The translations under genes were made by a program, and so were the position numbers. Below the pieces are notes generated by a model. The model was not told the DNA's origin. It did no database searches and saw nothing but the letters and a program-made list of their open reading frames with translations. A stretch of DNA of 64,000 bases, taken from assembly GCF_022919835.1 (NCBI RefSeq), contig NZ_CP095074.1:3574001-3638000 (forward strand). The letters are read 5' to 3'. This stretch comes from Halobacillus shinanisalinarum. Lineage in GTDB: Bacteria; Bacillota; Bacilli; Bacillales; Halobacillaceae. Positions 1 through 8,049 of this stretch are shown here, piece after piece (positions within the stretch are counted from its first letter, which is position 1; every line of letters starts with the position of its first letter).

Positions 1-233
1 GGTTTTCCACTTTCTAGTGTCATAAGCTCTGCGATTTCTTCTTTATTTTCCTTTACCTTTCGTGACCAATCCTGTAACAATCTTGAACGTTCATGAGCAT
101 TTACTTTGGACCATTTTTGAAAACTTTCATAACCTTTTTTTAAGGCCTGATTTATCTCTGTTTCCGTATTTGCCTTCACTTCTTGAATGAGTTCTCCTGT
201 TGCAGGATTTGTTACGTTGATGGATGTTGCCAT
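1..233 (-). CDS. gabD: Aldehyde dehydrogenase, probable succinate-semialdehyde dehydrogenase (N-terminal part)
   Basis: Only the first 77 or so codons lie in the window; the gene runs off the left edge. The product begins MATSINVTNPATGELI, the usual N-terminal strand of the aldehyde dehydrogenase superfamily. The ATG at 233 follows a good AAAGGAGG ribosome site. It lies 27 bases downstream of gabT on the same strand, so the pair is probably one operon that turns GABA into succinate semialdehyde and then succinate. The catalytic Cys/Glu region is outside the window, so the assignment to succinate semialdehyde rests on the neighbour and on the known Bacillus gabT-gabD order. Confidence 0.75.
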   Translation of the reverse strand, partial: MATSINVTNPATGELIQEVKANTETEINQALKKGYESFQKWSKVNAHERSRLLQDWSRKVKENKEEIAELMTLESGK

Positions 234-260
234 ACATTTGAACCTCCTTTAGCCATCGTT

Positions 261-1568
261 TTAGTCAAAAGCTTTTTCTACTATCGATAGTCCTTTTGAT
301 AACTCTTCATCTGTAATCACAAGTGGTGCTAAAAACCGAATCACATTTCCATTTAATCCGGCAGAAAGCAGCAGTAGTCCGTGTTCGTTTGCATATTTGG
401 TAATTTCAGCTGTTTTATGTTTATTAGGTAACTTGTTCGAACGGTTATCAACGATTTCAACCGCAGCCATGGAACCTAAGCGGCGAATTTCTCCCACGTA
501 TTCATGCCTGTCTTGTAATTCTTTCAGTTTACATTCAATGCTCTGTCCAAGCTTTTCCGACTTTGCCAGCAAATCTTCTTCTTGGATAGCATCAATGACA
601 GCTAATGCAGCCGCACAGGCAACAGGGTTTCCCGCATACGTTCCACCTAATTCACCTGGGTTCGCTGCATTTAAAATCTCTGTTCTGCCGACAACTCCGC
701 TTAATGGCAAGCCAGCAGCCAATGATTTAGAAACCGTCATGAGATCAGGGGTCACATTAAAATGTTCGATTCCAAATAACTTCCCTGTTCGGCCAAAACC
801 TGTCTGAATCTCATCGGCAACAAAGGTCATGCCATGTTCTTTACAGAAATCACTTACAAACTGAACGAATCTCTTAGGAGGAATAACAAATCCACCTTCA
901 CCTTGAACAGGTTCCATTACTACACAGGCAACGGTTTCCGGAGCAACTGTGGCCGTGAAAAACTCTTTGAATTCTTCAATTTTTAAATCAATATATTCGT
1001 TATCAGTCAAATTCTCTGGCTTGTGATACAGATAAGGAGAGGGAGCCTGGTATAATTCCGGTGTAAATGGACCGAATCCAAATTTGTATGGTTTCACTTT
1101 ACTGGTCATACCCATGGTCAAATTTGTTCTTCCATGAAAGCCGCGAGTAAAGGATACAACAGCTTGTCTGCCGGTATATTTACGGGAAACCTTTATCGCA
1201 TTTTCTACCGCTTCAGCACCTGAATTAAACAGCATGGCCTGTTTATCAAAATCACCCGGTGTAATTTGGCATAGTTTTTCGGCTAGATTAATATACCCCT
1301 CATACATCATGACATTAAATCCTGGGTGCAAAAATTTCTCAACCTGTTTATTTACTGCTTCTGTGACCTTTGGATGACTATGGCCCACATTCAATGTTCC
1401 GATGGCCCCTGCAAAATCAATCCATTCATTTTGATTTAAATCTGTTATCGTAGCCCCTTCTGCATGGTGCGCAATATTCAGATTCCCATTACTTACCCCT
1501 TTAGGGATATATTTGTTTCGTTTATTTTGAAGTTCTTCCGTTGTCGTTAGATTAACTACTGCCATCAT
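261..1568 (-). CDS. gabT: 4-aminobutyrate aminotransferase
   Basis: PLP-dependent class III aminotransferase of 435 residues, full family length. It transfers the amino group of GABA to 2-oxoglutarate, giving succinate semialdehyde. Visible landmarks are the cofactor-binding NSGAEAVENAIK near residue 115, FTRGFHGRT near 140, the ADEIQTGFGRTG aspartate near 252 and the PLP lysine in VSKSLAAGLPLSG near 281. The start follows a GAGGAGG ribosome site; the first two codons are both ATG, so residue 1 could be either. It is divergent from the MocR-type regulator gabR and upstream of gabD, the arrangement in which GabR plus PLP and GABA activates gabTD in Bacillus subtilis. A second class III aminotransferase of similar type begins at 63376. 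Confidence 0.88.
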   Translation of the reverse strand: MMAVVNLTTTEELQNKRNKYIPKGVSNGNLNIAHHAEGATITDLNQNEWIDFAGAIGTLNVGHSHPKVTEAVNKQVEKFLHPGFNVMMYEGYINLAEKLCQITPGDFDKQAMLFNSGAEAVENAIKVSRKYTGRQAVVSFTRGFHGRTNLTMGMTSKVKPYKFGFGPFTPELYQAPSPYLYHKPENLTDNEYIDLKIEEFKEFFTATVAPETVACVVMEPVQGEGGFVIPPKRFVQFVSDFCKEHGMTFVADEIQTGFGRTGKLFGIEHFNVTPDLMTVSKSLAAGLPLSGVVGRTEILNAANPGELGGTYAGNPVACAAALAVIDAIQEEDLLAKSEKLGQSIECKLKELQDRHEYVGEIRRLGSMAAVEIVDNRSNKLPNKHKTAEITKYANEHGLLLLSAGLNGNVIRFLAPLVITDEELSKGLSIVEKAFD

Positions 1569-1616
1569 CGAACCTCCTCGTTTTTTAAGAGTATATCGAC
1601 TAGTGTGACAATTAAT

Positions 1617-1657
1617 TGGTATACTGAAAAGAACCAGGTGGAAATTATTTATGGTAC
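1617..1657 (+). promoter_or_regulatory. Candidate GabR operator (two direct repeats) and gabR promoter
   Basis: Two direct copies of TGGTAY lie 35 bases apart, TGGTAT at 1617-1622 and TGGTAC at 1652-1657. Read on the other strand they are ATACCA and GTACCA. GabR of B. subtilis is known to bind paired ATACCA direct repeats in the gabR-gabT gap. TATACT at 1620-1625 could serve as a -10 box for gabR, which would put the first repeat on top of the promoter, as expected for autorepression. Base-level proof is absent. Confidence 0.5.
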
Positions 1658-1676
1658 CAGAAGGATGAGATGGCTG

Positions 1677-3086
1677 ATGATTTTTATAAAATTAAATAAA
1701 GAAAACAACTCTACTTATATCTATCAACAGATTTATGAAGAATTAAAAAAAGGCATATTAGGACAAAAAATGATTAGCAACGAAAAGCTGCCTTCGAAAA
1801 GGAATTTGGCGGAGCAATTAAATGTAAGCATTAACTCTGTCTCAAACGCCTATGAACAATTATTGGCCGAGGGATATATTTACACGATTGAAAGAAAAGG
1901 GTACTATGTCGAAAATATTACCGAGTTTATTAATCAACAAGACACGGTCAAGCCTAATTTACCAAGTGACTTAAAAGAGCATGCCAGTCATAAGGAAGGC
2001 TGGCTATCCCTATCACATATGACCGCGGATGTGTCTATGTTTCCGTTCAAAGAATGGTTGAAATGCCAGAATAAGGCGGTAAAGAATCATAAACAGGAAC
2101 TCTCAGAAATTGCCCACCCCCAAGGGCCTTATATTGTAAGAGAAACCATCGCCCGTATGATCGCATTAACACGCGGTGTCATGTGTGAACCTGAGCAAAT
2201 TGTGATTGGGACAGGAACACAACCTTTAATTCGTCAATTAATGGACGTACAGAGGAATGATACCAGGGTTGCCATAGAAAACCCCGGCTACTTCCGTATT
2301 TATCAATTGTTAAAAAGTATGAACTATGATGTATCCCCCGCTCCATTAGATGAAAAGGGGATCAATATAAACAAAGTAGAGGAGATTGATCCGAACTTTC
2401 TATTTATTACACCCTCACATCAGTTTCCAACCGGCATTATTATGCCTATTTCAAGACGAATTGAACTCCTTAACTGGGCCGCGCTTTCGAATGACCGATA
2501 CATTGTCGAGGATGACTATGACAGTGAATTTAAATACGGAACAGACAACATTCCGTCCCTGCAAAGTCTGGATCGAAATCAGCGGGTCATCTATACGGGT
2601 ACATTTTCAAAAACGCTGCTGCCCGGTTTCCGGATCAGCTATATGGTATTACCACCGAATCTGTTGCGGGTATATAAGAAGTATTATTCGAGTTGGATAC
2701 AAGGCAGTAATTCATTTACTTTGTACACTCTCCACTATTTTATTAAAAGCGAAGCCTACGCGAGACACATTAAGCGAATGAATCATCATTATGAAATGAA
2801 AAGAAAGAATTTAATAAAGCAGCTGCGACTGAGATTCCAAGACGGTATAACGATAAAAAATATACCAGCCGGGCTTCATTTTCTTGCTGAGTTTAAAACA
2901 GAGAGGGGATATGAGGAAATTGAGGCAAGAGCAAAACAGGAACAATTGGAAATCTATACGATAAAGCGGTTTATGTTAAAAGGGGTTACAGAATATAATA
3001 AACTTGAGTTAGTAATTGGTTTTGCAAGTATACAAAATGAGGATATCAATGAGGCTGTAGATAGGTTATATAGAATTATGAAGTGA
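1677..3086 (+). CDS. gabR: MocR/PdxR-type GntR regulator of GABA use (GabR-like)
   Basis: An N-terminal winged helix-turn-helix (IYQQIYEELKKGIL to ERKGYYVE, about residues 12-80) is fused to a fold-type I aminotransferase domain that senses PLP. The aminotransferase part carries GTGTQPLIRQLM, EDDYDSEFKYG and the PLP-lysine segment TGTFSKTLLPGFRISY. The start at 1677 is chosen because it follows AAGGATGA and gives an N-terminus that aligns with B. subtilis GabR (IxLxxxxxxxYIYQQIY). An in-frame ATG at 1605 would add 24 residues lying over the promoter and is unlikely. Divergence from gabT fits a GABA- and PLP-dependent activator of gabTD that represses itself. Length of about 469 residues is normal. 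Confidence 0.83.
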   Translation: MIFIKLNKENNSTYIYQQIYEELKKGILGQKMISNEKLPSKRNLAEQLNVSINSVSNAYEQLLAEGYIYTIERKGYYVENITEFINQQDTVKPNLPSDLKEHASHKEGWLSLSHMTADVSMFPFKEWLKCQNKAVKNHKQELSEIAHPQGPYIVRETIARMIALTRGVMCEPEQIVIGTGTQPLIRQLMDVQRNDTRVAIENPGYFRIYQLLKSMNYDVSPAPLDEKGININKVEEIDPNFLFITPSHQFPTGIIMPISRRIELLNWAALSNDRYIVEDDYDSEFKYGTDNIPSLQSLDRNQRVIYTGTFSKTLLPGFRISYMVLPPNLLRVYKKYYSSWIQGSNSFTLYTLHYFIKSEAYARHIKRMNHHYEMKRKNLIKQLRLRFQDGITIKNIPAGLHFLAEFKTERGYEEIEARAKQEQLEIYTIKRFMLKGVTEYNKLELVIGFASIQNEDINEAVDRLYRIMK

Positions 3087-3110
3087 TGTAAATATAGGAT
3101 CAGGTGTGTC

Positions 3111-3139
3111 AACTCTACCTATTAAGGAAATAGAGTTTT
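3111..3139 (+). terminator. Possible terminator after gabR
   Basis: Arms AACTCTA (3111-3117) and TAGAGTT (3131-3137) pair perfectly around a 13-base loop and run into TTTT. The stem is short, so efficiency is uncertain. Confidence 0.4.
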
Positions 3140-3589
3140 AGTAATACATCGGTAGAATGGAAAGAGTTGAGTCGGGTAGATACAGAAAACTACAAACCAA
3201 GTCGACGAAAACACCTTGGGAATTCTTTCGGGTTCTTCAAACGTACTTGTATTTACCAGGTAAAAAGATGTTAAAAGATCTGAATAGAAAGGGAGAAGAA
3301 ATCAAGGGAAACAAGGTCGGTTTAAGAGGGCCTCTTCCCTTTTTTCATCTAACTTCAAAAGTAATTGTATAATATTTATAAATTTACAATTTATATACCT
3401 TTATGGGGGGGACAGAGTGGGGCCCCATAACAACTTGAAGAGATAGAATTTATCGCATTCATCCCTGTTGTTAACGTTTTCTTACCATCTGATACCAGAT
3501 GATAAGGAAAAACTTTCGAAAATAACTAAAGAAGGATAAATGGCTTCTCAGGCTGTCGAGAAATTCGGAAGCCTGATTTTTTTGTAAAT
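3140..3589. other. Intergenic stretch with two hairpins, no convincing gene
   Basis: No convincing gene is seen. AAGGGAA (3304-3310) pairs with TTCCCTT (3335-3341) around an inner AGAGGGCCTCT palindrome and is followed by Ts. CAGGCT (3549-3554) pairs with AGCCTG (3570-3575) and is followed by seven Ts. Both look like rho-independent terminators. The second could serve the remnant that ends at 3590 or be a leftover of an insertion-sequence end; no transposase is left to decide. Confidence 0.45.
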
Positions 3590-3829
3590 TTAAAGAATCC
3601 ACGTTCCATGTGAGTTGTAATTGACGATGCAGAAGACGATGATTTTGAGGATACACATGGGGGCATATAAAAAGACACTTAGAGCTAAAAGACTATTCGT
3701 TACTGTTTCAGGGATAATCACGATTGTATTATTCACCATTACGCCCAGAAAACCAAATAAAAACCACGGGATTGCATTTTTATCGTTTGTTTTCATCTGC
3801 GGACTGCCCTGTCCTGCGATTATATAGGA
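3590..3829 (-). pseudogene. C-terminal remnant of a YeiH/UPF0324-type membrane protein
   Basis: The minus strand encodes an open segment with IPWFLFGFLGVMVNN, then IIPETVTNSLLALSVFLY. This resembles the last membrane segments of the YeiH family (putative sulfate exporters), whose C-terminus has the pattern iPWFi.GFl....ns..iiP followed by a hydrophobic helix. The segment opens after an in-frame stop near 3830 with no ribosome site, and the tail after FLY does not keep the family pattern. It is therefore a decayed fragment. A sulfur-related transporter relic beside a sulfonate operon is suggestive only. The opposite strand also has an open frame here, which I regard as a shadow. Confidence 0.45.
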
Positions 3830-3858
3830 AGCTTAAATCCATGACAACTGGAATGAGT

Positions 3859-3889
3859 AAGGGAGCCTTTGACAATAAAGGTCCCTTTT
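3859..3889 (+). terminator. Hairpin terminator
   Basis: AAGGGAGCCTTT (3859-3870) pairs with AAAGGTCCCTTTT (3877-3889) with one mismatch, and T residues follow. It separates the YeiH remnant from the GntR gene. Confidence 0.5.
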
Positions 3890-3903
3890 GGTTTAATTAG
3901 ATT

Positions 3904-3920
3904 TATAATACAGACTGGTA
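3904..3920 (+). promoter_or_regulatory. -10 box and candidate operator of the UTRA regulator gene
   Basis: TATAAT at 3904-3909 is followed at once by ACTGGTA (3914-3920). The same ACTGGTA heptamer follows the promoter of the adh-xsc operon at 4799-4805. UTRA-type GntR proteins of this group (for example NagR) bind ACTGGT- or TTGGTAT-like half-sites, so this is a plausible autoregulatory site. No clear -35 box is seen. Confidence 0.4.
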
Positions 3921-3948
3921 CCTATATGTTACAATCGGAGGTTATCCA

Positions 3949-4671
3949 ATGTCGTTGGAATTTGATGGTCCTGTACCATTGCACATACAATTAAAAAAAT
4001 TACTAAAGGACGAAATTATAAAGGGCTATTATAAGAAAAAGATTCCTAGTGAACGAGAGTTAATGGATCGTTATTCGCTTAGCAGGACAACCGTTCGCTT
4101 GGCTGTGTCAGAACTTGTCCATGAGGGAATTTTAGAGAAAAGGCATGGGAAAGGAACCTTCATTTCCAGCATTTCTGTGCAGGATTGGCTTGGATCTTTC
4201 AGAAGTTTTACTGAAACCGTGCAGGACATGGATATGAATCCAGATTCTCAATTACTTTTTCATGGAAAAAAATCAAGTCCTGACAAAATTAAAGAGCTCT
4301 TAGAAGTGGATGAATTTTATTTAATTGAAAGATTGAGGTTTGCTGATGATCTCCCTTTGGCTATTGAAAGACATTATTATCCTTTGGAAATCGGAAATCA
4401 GCTGAAAAGATTTGATTTAAATTCAGCAGTTTTATATGATCTGTTAGAATCAACGCTCGGTATTTCTTTATGGAAAGCTAAACAAAAGATAACTAGTGGT
4501 CAGCCTTCTAAACAGGATGCTGACTATTTAAGGCTGGATGATTCTTCGAGTGTCTTACAAAGTGAACGTTTAATTTCAGATCCAAACGGTAAACCGGTGG
4601 AATTTTTAAGGAGTTCTTTTAGACCGGATATGTACTCCTTTAGCATTGAAATGATGCGGACTAGAGAATAA
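3949..4671 (+). CDS. GntR family regulator with UTRA effector domain
   Basis: A protein of 240 residues. Residues 8-72 form the GntR winged helix (IPSERELMDRYSLSRTTVRLAVSEL followed by KRHGKGTFIS). Residues 90-235 form the UTRA ligand domain, with the ERLRFADDLPLAIERHYY and LQSERLISDPNGKPVEFL segments typical of the HutC subfamily. The ribosome site is CGGAGG before the ATG. It lies upstream of, and in the same direction as, the alcohol dehydrogenase/xsc operon, with its own terminator at 4691. It is therefore probably the local repressor of that operon, responding to a sulfonate or phosphorylated intermediate; the effector is unknown. Confidence 0.85.
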   Translation: MSLEFDGPVPLHIQLKKLLKDEIIKGYYKKKIPSERELMDRYSLSRTTVRLAVSELVHEGILEKRHGKGTFISSISVQDWLGSFRSFTETVQDMDMNPDSQLLFHGKKSSPDKIKELLEVDEFYLIERLRFADDLPLAIERHYYPLEIGNQLKRFDLNSAVLYDLLESTLGISLWKAKQKITSGQPSKQDADYLRLDDSSSVLQSERLISDPNGKPVEFLRSSFRPDMYSFSIEMMRTRE

Positions 4672-4690
4672 TTAGATAGGGTATAAGGTT

Positions 4691-4721
4691 CAGCACTTCA
4701 TTAAGAGGTGCTGTTTTTTTT
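4691..4721 (+). terminator. Rho-independent terminator
   Basis: CAGCACTTC (4691-4699) pairs with GAGGTGCTG (4705-4713) around a five-base loop and is followed by eight Ts. It ends the GntR gene transcript. Confidence 0.8.
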
Positions 4722-4755
4722 ATCCATAAATTTCAAATAAAATAGTGAGAATTTA

Positions 4756-4805
4756 TTGACAACTGAACGAAAAAGTGATTTAATCTGACTTAAATACAAC
4801 TGGTA
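4756..4805 (+). promoter_or_regulatory. Sigma-A promoter of the adh-xsc operon with candidate operator
   Basis: TTGACA (4756-4761), a 17-base spacer and TTTAAT (4779-4784) form a near-consensus promoter. ACTGGTA at 4799-4805 lies at the expected start of transcription and repeats the heptamer found before the regulator gene. Repression by the UTRA protein is the simplest reading. Confidence 0.65.
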
Positions 4806-4892
4806 GTAACGAGTAGGTATGAGTTGGTTGCTTCATTTCTATAGCGGCAAAGTTAGCTCGTTAAAAAATCTTGTTTAGAAGGAGGAAAATGA

Positions 4893-6080
4893 ATGTCCAC
4901 CTTATCTTTACCAAGAGAAATAAAGGTTGATCCTGGAAGTATTCATCAGTTGGGCAAAGCAGTCTTAGCAAATGGCGGAACAAAACCCTTAATTATTATT
5001 GATTCTTTTCTAGCACAAGCTCCTTTAAATCTTCACGAAAAAATCCGTTCTATACTTCACCACGATCAATTAGAATGTACATTCTTCAGTGACTATACCG
5101 GGGAACCTACAGTGGATCATGTTCAAGATGCTCTTAACCTTTTAGATCAATGTAGTGCTGACTGTATTGTTGCCGTGGGTGGCGGCAGTGCCATTGATAT
5201 CTCCAAAGCGGTCTCCTTTTTTGGGTGGAATCCAGAAATCAAGTGGAATGACATTCCTATACAGTCCCGTTTGAATCGGATGCCGTTAATAGCCGTTCCA
5301 ACTACAGCAGGTACAGGTTCTGAAGCAACTCGGGTGATGGTCATTACTGATACTCAAGCTGAGGTAAAAATGAACCCGGGTCATGATCACTTGATTCCAG
5401 ATGTAGCGATTTTAGATCCTGAACTAACGATCAGTCTCCCCAAACACTTCACCGTATTTACTGGCTTGGATGCTTTGACGCATGCCATTGAAGCCTATGT
5501 TTCCAACCGTTCGACAACCATGACCGATTTGTATGCTTTAGAGGCGATTCGCATGATAGGCAAATCATTGCCAAAGGTGTACAACGATGGTTCTGACCTC
5601 AAAGAAAGACAGGAAATGATTTTGGCAGGCTGCTATGCAGGTATTGCCTTTTCCAATTCTTCAACTAATTTAGCTCACGCTGCCGGACGTCCCTTAGGAA
5701 CTCGGTTTCATATTCCTCATGGTTTAAGTGTTGCTCTTTTACTCCCTTTCGTTATGCAATTTGGCCTGGAAACTTCAGACGATCTCTATGCAGATATTGC
5801 TGTTGCTTTGGGGGCAGATGCTTCGGAAGATCGTAATAAACTGGCTCAATCAGCCGTTAAGATCGTCAAAGATTACAATGAACAGTTTGGGATCTGGGAG
5901 GCAGCAAGGAACTATATAAAGAATATGGATGACTTAAATAAAGCTATTCCGTTACTCGTTGAAGATGCTTTGTCCGGAAATGGAATTAACACGAATAGAA
6001 AAGTACCTTCCTATGGGGATATAGAGAAGGTTTATACATCTTTATCAGAAAAATTGGCTGAAACAACTGTTGGTACATAA
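4893..6080 (+). CDS. Iron-containing alcohol dehydrogenase, candidate isethionate dehydrogenase / sulfoacetaldehyde reductase
   Basis: Group III NAD(P)-dependent alcohol dehydrogenase of 395 residues. The dinucleotide loop GGGSAIDISKAV and PTTAGTGSEATR are present. The metal ligands are visible as Asp and His in GLDALTHAIEAY and the two later His in NLAHAAGRPLGTRFHIPHG. The ribosome site AAGGAGG precedes the ATG. The gene sits 56 bases upstream of xsc in one operon. SarD of Bilophila, a member of this family, interconverts isethionate and sulfoacetaldehyde. Here the direction would be oxidation of isethionate, or of another sulfo-alcohol, to feed Xsc. Substrate is inferred from context; sequence alone shows only the family. 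Confidence 0.8.
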   Translation: MSTLSLPREIKVDPGSIHQLGKAVLANGGTKPLIIIDSFLAQAPLNLHEKIRSILHHDQLECTFFSDYTGEPTVDHVQDALNLLDQCSADCIVAVGGGSAIDISKAVSFFGWNPEIKWNDIPIQSRLNRMPLIAVPTTAGTGSEATRVMVITDTQAEVKMNPGHDHLIPDVAILDPELTISLPKHFTVFTGLDALTHAIEAYVSNRSTTMTDLYALEAIRMIGKSLPKVYNDGSDLKERQEMILAGCYAGIAFSNSSTNLAHAAGRPLGTRFHIPHGLSVALLLPFVMQFGLETSDDLYADIAVALGADASEDRNKLAQSAVKIVKDYNEQFGIWEAARNYIKNMDDLNKAIPLLVEDALSGNGINTNRKVPSYGDIEKVYTSLSEKLAETTVGT

Positions 6081-6136
6081 CAGTTTGTCTCTATGTACCA
6101 GCAGAGTTTAAGTATATATTTTAGGAGGTTATTAAA

Positions 6137-7894
6137 ATGGAAAAGGTTGAGAACGTTTTAAAGAAACAGAAGATAAGAATGACGCCTAGTGAAGCAATTG
6201 TAGAAACATTGGTAGCTGAAGGGGTTGAACACATTTCCGGGATTCTAGGCTCTGCCTTTATGGATATGTTGGATCTCTTACCGACTGCTGGCATAGAATT
6301 CATCCCTGTGCGACATGAACAGAATGCAGCCCATATGGAGGACGCCTTCTCCCGAGTCAAAGGGAAGGCAGGAGTAGTGATCGGGCAAAATGGTCCTGGA
6401 ATCACCAATATGGTGACATCGGTAGCGGCGGCGAACATGGCGCATACACCGATGATTGTTATTTCTCCATCTGCTGGAACTCCTTCGATTGGATGGGACG
6501 GTTTTCAAGAATGTGACCAAGTATCTGTATTTGAATCGATTACAAAATCTACCGTAAAAGTGACGCATCCAAGTCGAGTAGCAGATTGCCTGCGCACTGC
6601 GTTTCGGATTGCTTACGCTGAAAGGGGACCAGTCCTATTTGACATCCCCCGCGATTACTTTTATGGCGAGGTTGAAGATTACATTCTTGAACCCTATCAA
6701 TACAGGATCGATTCACGCGGTGCCGGTTCACCTGAACAGTTGGATAAAGCAGCTGAATTGTTATCCAGGGCAGAGAATCCAGTGATCATTTCCGGACGAG
6801 GGACTGTAGATGCTGATGGGATTGAATCAGTCAAAGATATAGCCGAACATTTAACAGCACCTGTTGCAAATTCTTACATGCATAATGACTCATTTCCAGC
6901 AGATCATCCGCTAGCTGTCGGTCCGATCGGATACATGGGTTCAAAGGCAGCAATGAATTTATTGAAAAAAGCAGATGTTGTGCTTGCGATCGGCACAAGG
7001 CTTTCTGTTTTCGGTACATTACCTTGCTATGATATTGATTATTTTCCAAAACAAGCTAATATCATTCAGGTAGACATTAACCCGCGAAACATTGCTCGGA
7101 CCCATCCGGTAGAAGTCGGTGTGATCGGGGACGCTCGTGAAGCCAGTGAGGAAATTTTCAAGCGCTTGAAAGCGAAAATGTCTAATTCTGCTAATCATTC
7201 ACGTCTCGCTGAAGTGACTTCAGAAAAGGAGAAATGGAATGAAGAGCTCATTTCCCTTGCTATGGAGGAAGGAAAGCCGATTAACCCACGCCGTGCTTTG
7301 TTAGAGTTATCGAGAGCGCTTCCCGAAAATGCCATCGTAACTAGTGATATTGGCAACGTATCTTCAACAGCAAATGCTTACATGACTTTCACACAAAGCC
7401 GTAAGCATATTGCCGCATTAACCTTTGGTAATTGTGGGTTTGCTTACCCTGCTGCCATCGGTGCAAAAATAGCTGAACCAGATTGTCCTGTTGTGGCGAT
7501 TGTCGGTGATGGGGCATGGGGCATGAGCTTACATGAAGTGAGTACAGCTGTTGAACAAAATATCCCGGTTGTGGCTTGTGTTTTCAATAATGGTGCTTGG
7601 TCTGCTGAGAAGAAGAACCAGGTGGACTTTTACAATAACCGGTTTGTTGGGTCTGATATTGAAGGGCCGGATTTTGCAGAGGTAGCTAAATCTATGGGAG
7701 CCAATGGTATTCGTGTAGAACGACCAAAAGATTTAAATCAAGCATTTGAAACTGCGCTTGCCTCGGATAAACCAACTGTTTTAAACATTCATGTTGATGG
7801 TACACAATTGGCCCCGCCTTTTAGAAAAGATGCATTGAACAAACCAGAACGCTTATTAGATAAATACTCTCACTTAGACCATAGAAATTGGTAG
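6137..7894 (+). CDS. xsc: Sulfoacetaldehyde acetyltransferase (thiamine-diphosphate enzyme)
   Basis: Protein of 585 residues with the full thiamine-diphosphate enzyme architecture: an N-terminal PYR domain with the catalytic Glu in [15 protein letters not shown], a central domain, and a C-terminal PP domain with [12 protein letters not shown]. Segments such as [45 protein letters not shown] and [15 protein letters not shown] follow the Xsc family closely rather than acetolactate synthase. Xsc converts sulfoacetaldehyde and phosphate to acetyl phosphate and sulfite, the desulfonation step of taurine and isethionate breakdown. The ribosome site is TTAGGAGG. No phosphate acetyltransferase or sulfite exporter gene lies next to it, so these functions must come from elsewhere. 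Confidence 0.87.
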   Translation: MEKVENVLKKQKIRMTPSEAIVETLVAEGVEHISGILGSAFMDMLDLLPTAGIEFIPVRHEQNAAHMEDAFSRVKGKAGVVIGQNGPGITNMVTSVAAANMAHTPMIVISPSAGTPSIGWDGFQECDQVSVFESITKSTVKVTHPSRVADCLRTAFRIAYAERGPVLFDIPRDYFYGEVEDYILEPYQYRIDSRGAGSPEQLDKAAELLSRAENPVIISGRGTVDADGIESVKDIAEHLTAPVANSYMHNDSFPADHPLAVGPIGYMGSKAAMNLLKKADVVLAIGTRLSVFGTLPCYDIDYFPKQANIIQVDINPRNIARTHPVEVGVIGDAREASEEIFKRLKAKMSNSANHSRLAEVTSEKEKWNEELISLAMEEGKPINPRRALLELSRALPENAIVTSDIGNVSSTANAYMTFTQSRKHIAALTFGNCGFAYPAAIGAKIAEPDCPVVAIVGDGAWGMSLHEVSTAVEQNIPVVACVFNNGAWSAEKKNQVDFYNNRFVGSDIEGPDFAEVAKSMGANGIRVERPKDLNQAFETALASDKPTVLNIHVDGTQLAPPFRKDALNKPERLLDKYSHLDHRNW

Positions 7895-7901
7895 ATAAAT
7901 A

Positions 7902-7936
7902 GGGGAAGCTTGGGTTTCAAGCTTCCCCTGATTTTT
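7902..7936 (+). terminator. Terminator after xsc
   Basis: GGGGAAGCTTG (7902-7912) pairs perfectly with CAAGCTTCCCC (7918-7928), followed by TGATTTTT. It separates xsc from the symporter gene, which then needs its own promoter or read-through. Confidence 0.85.
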
Positions 7937-7966
7937 AAGGATTTGTAAACTTTTTTCGAAATTTGT

Positions 7967-7980
7967 TGAAAGCGCTTTCT
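7967..7980 (+). promoter_or_regulatory. Catabolite-responsive element (cre)
   Basis: TGAAAGCGCTTTCT matches the CcpA consensus TGWAANCGNTNWCA except at the last base and has the central CG dyad. It stands 70 bases before the symporter start, so carbon catabolite control of sulfonate uptake is likely. Confidence 0.6.
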
Positions 7981-8049
7981 AATGAAGGAGTAAGAAGAGT
8001 TCACAGCGTAATTAATGACACAAGGGAAATTTAATCTTGGAGGGGAATT

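Noticed and set aside
397..807. Long plus-strand open frame inside gabT
   Set aside because: It is the shadow of a strongly supported gene on the other strand and encodes a low-complexity, unfamily-like product without a ribosome site.
3157..3372. Plus-strand open frame of 71 codons after gabR
   Set aside because: No ribosome site, no recognisable family, and a terminator-like hairpin lies inside its 3' end.
3621..3827. Plus-strand open frame of 68 codons opposite the YeiH remnant
   Set aside because: The minus strand gives the recognisable YeiH-like pattern; this frame has no start signal.
6137..7894. Acetolactate synthase or another thiamine-diphosphate enzyme instead of Xsc
   Set aside because: The Xsc-specific runs ([35 protein letters not shown]) and the sulfo-alcohol-type context favour sulfoacetaldehyde acetyltransferase.
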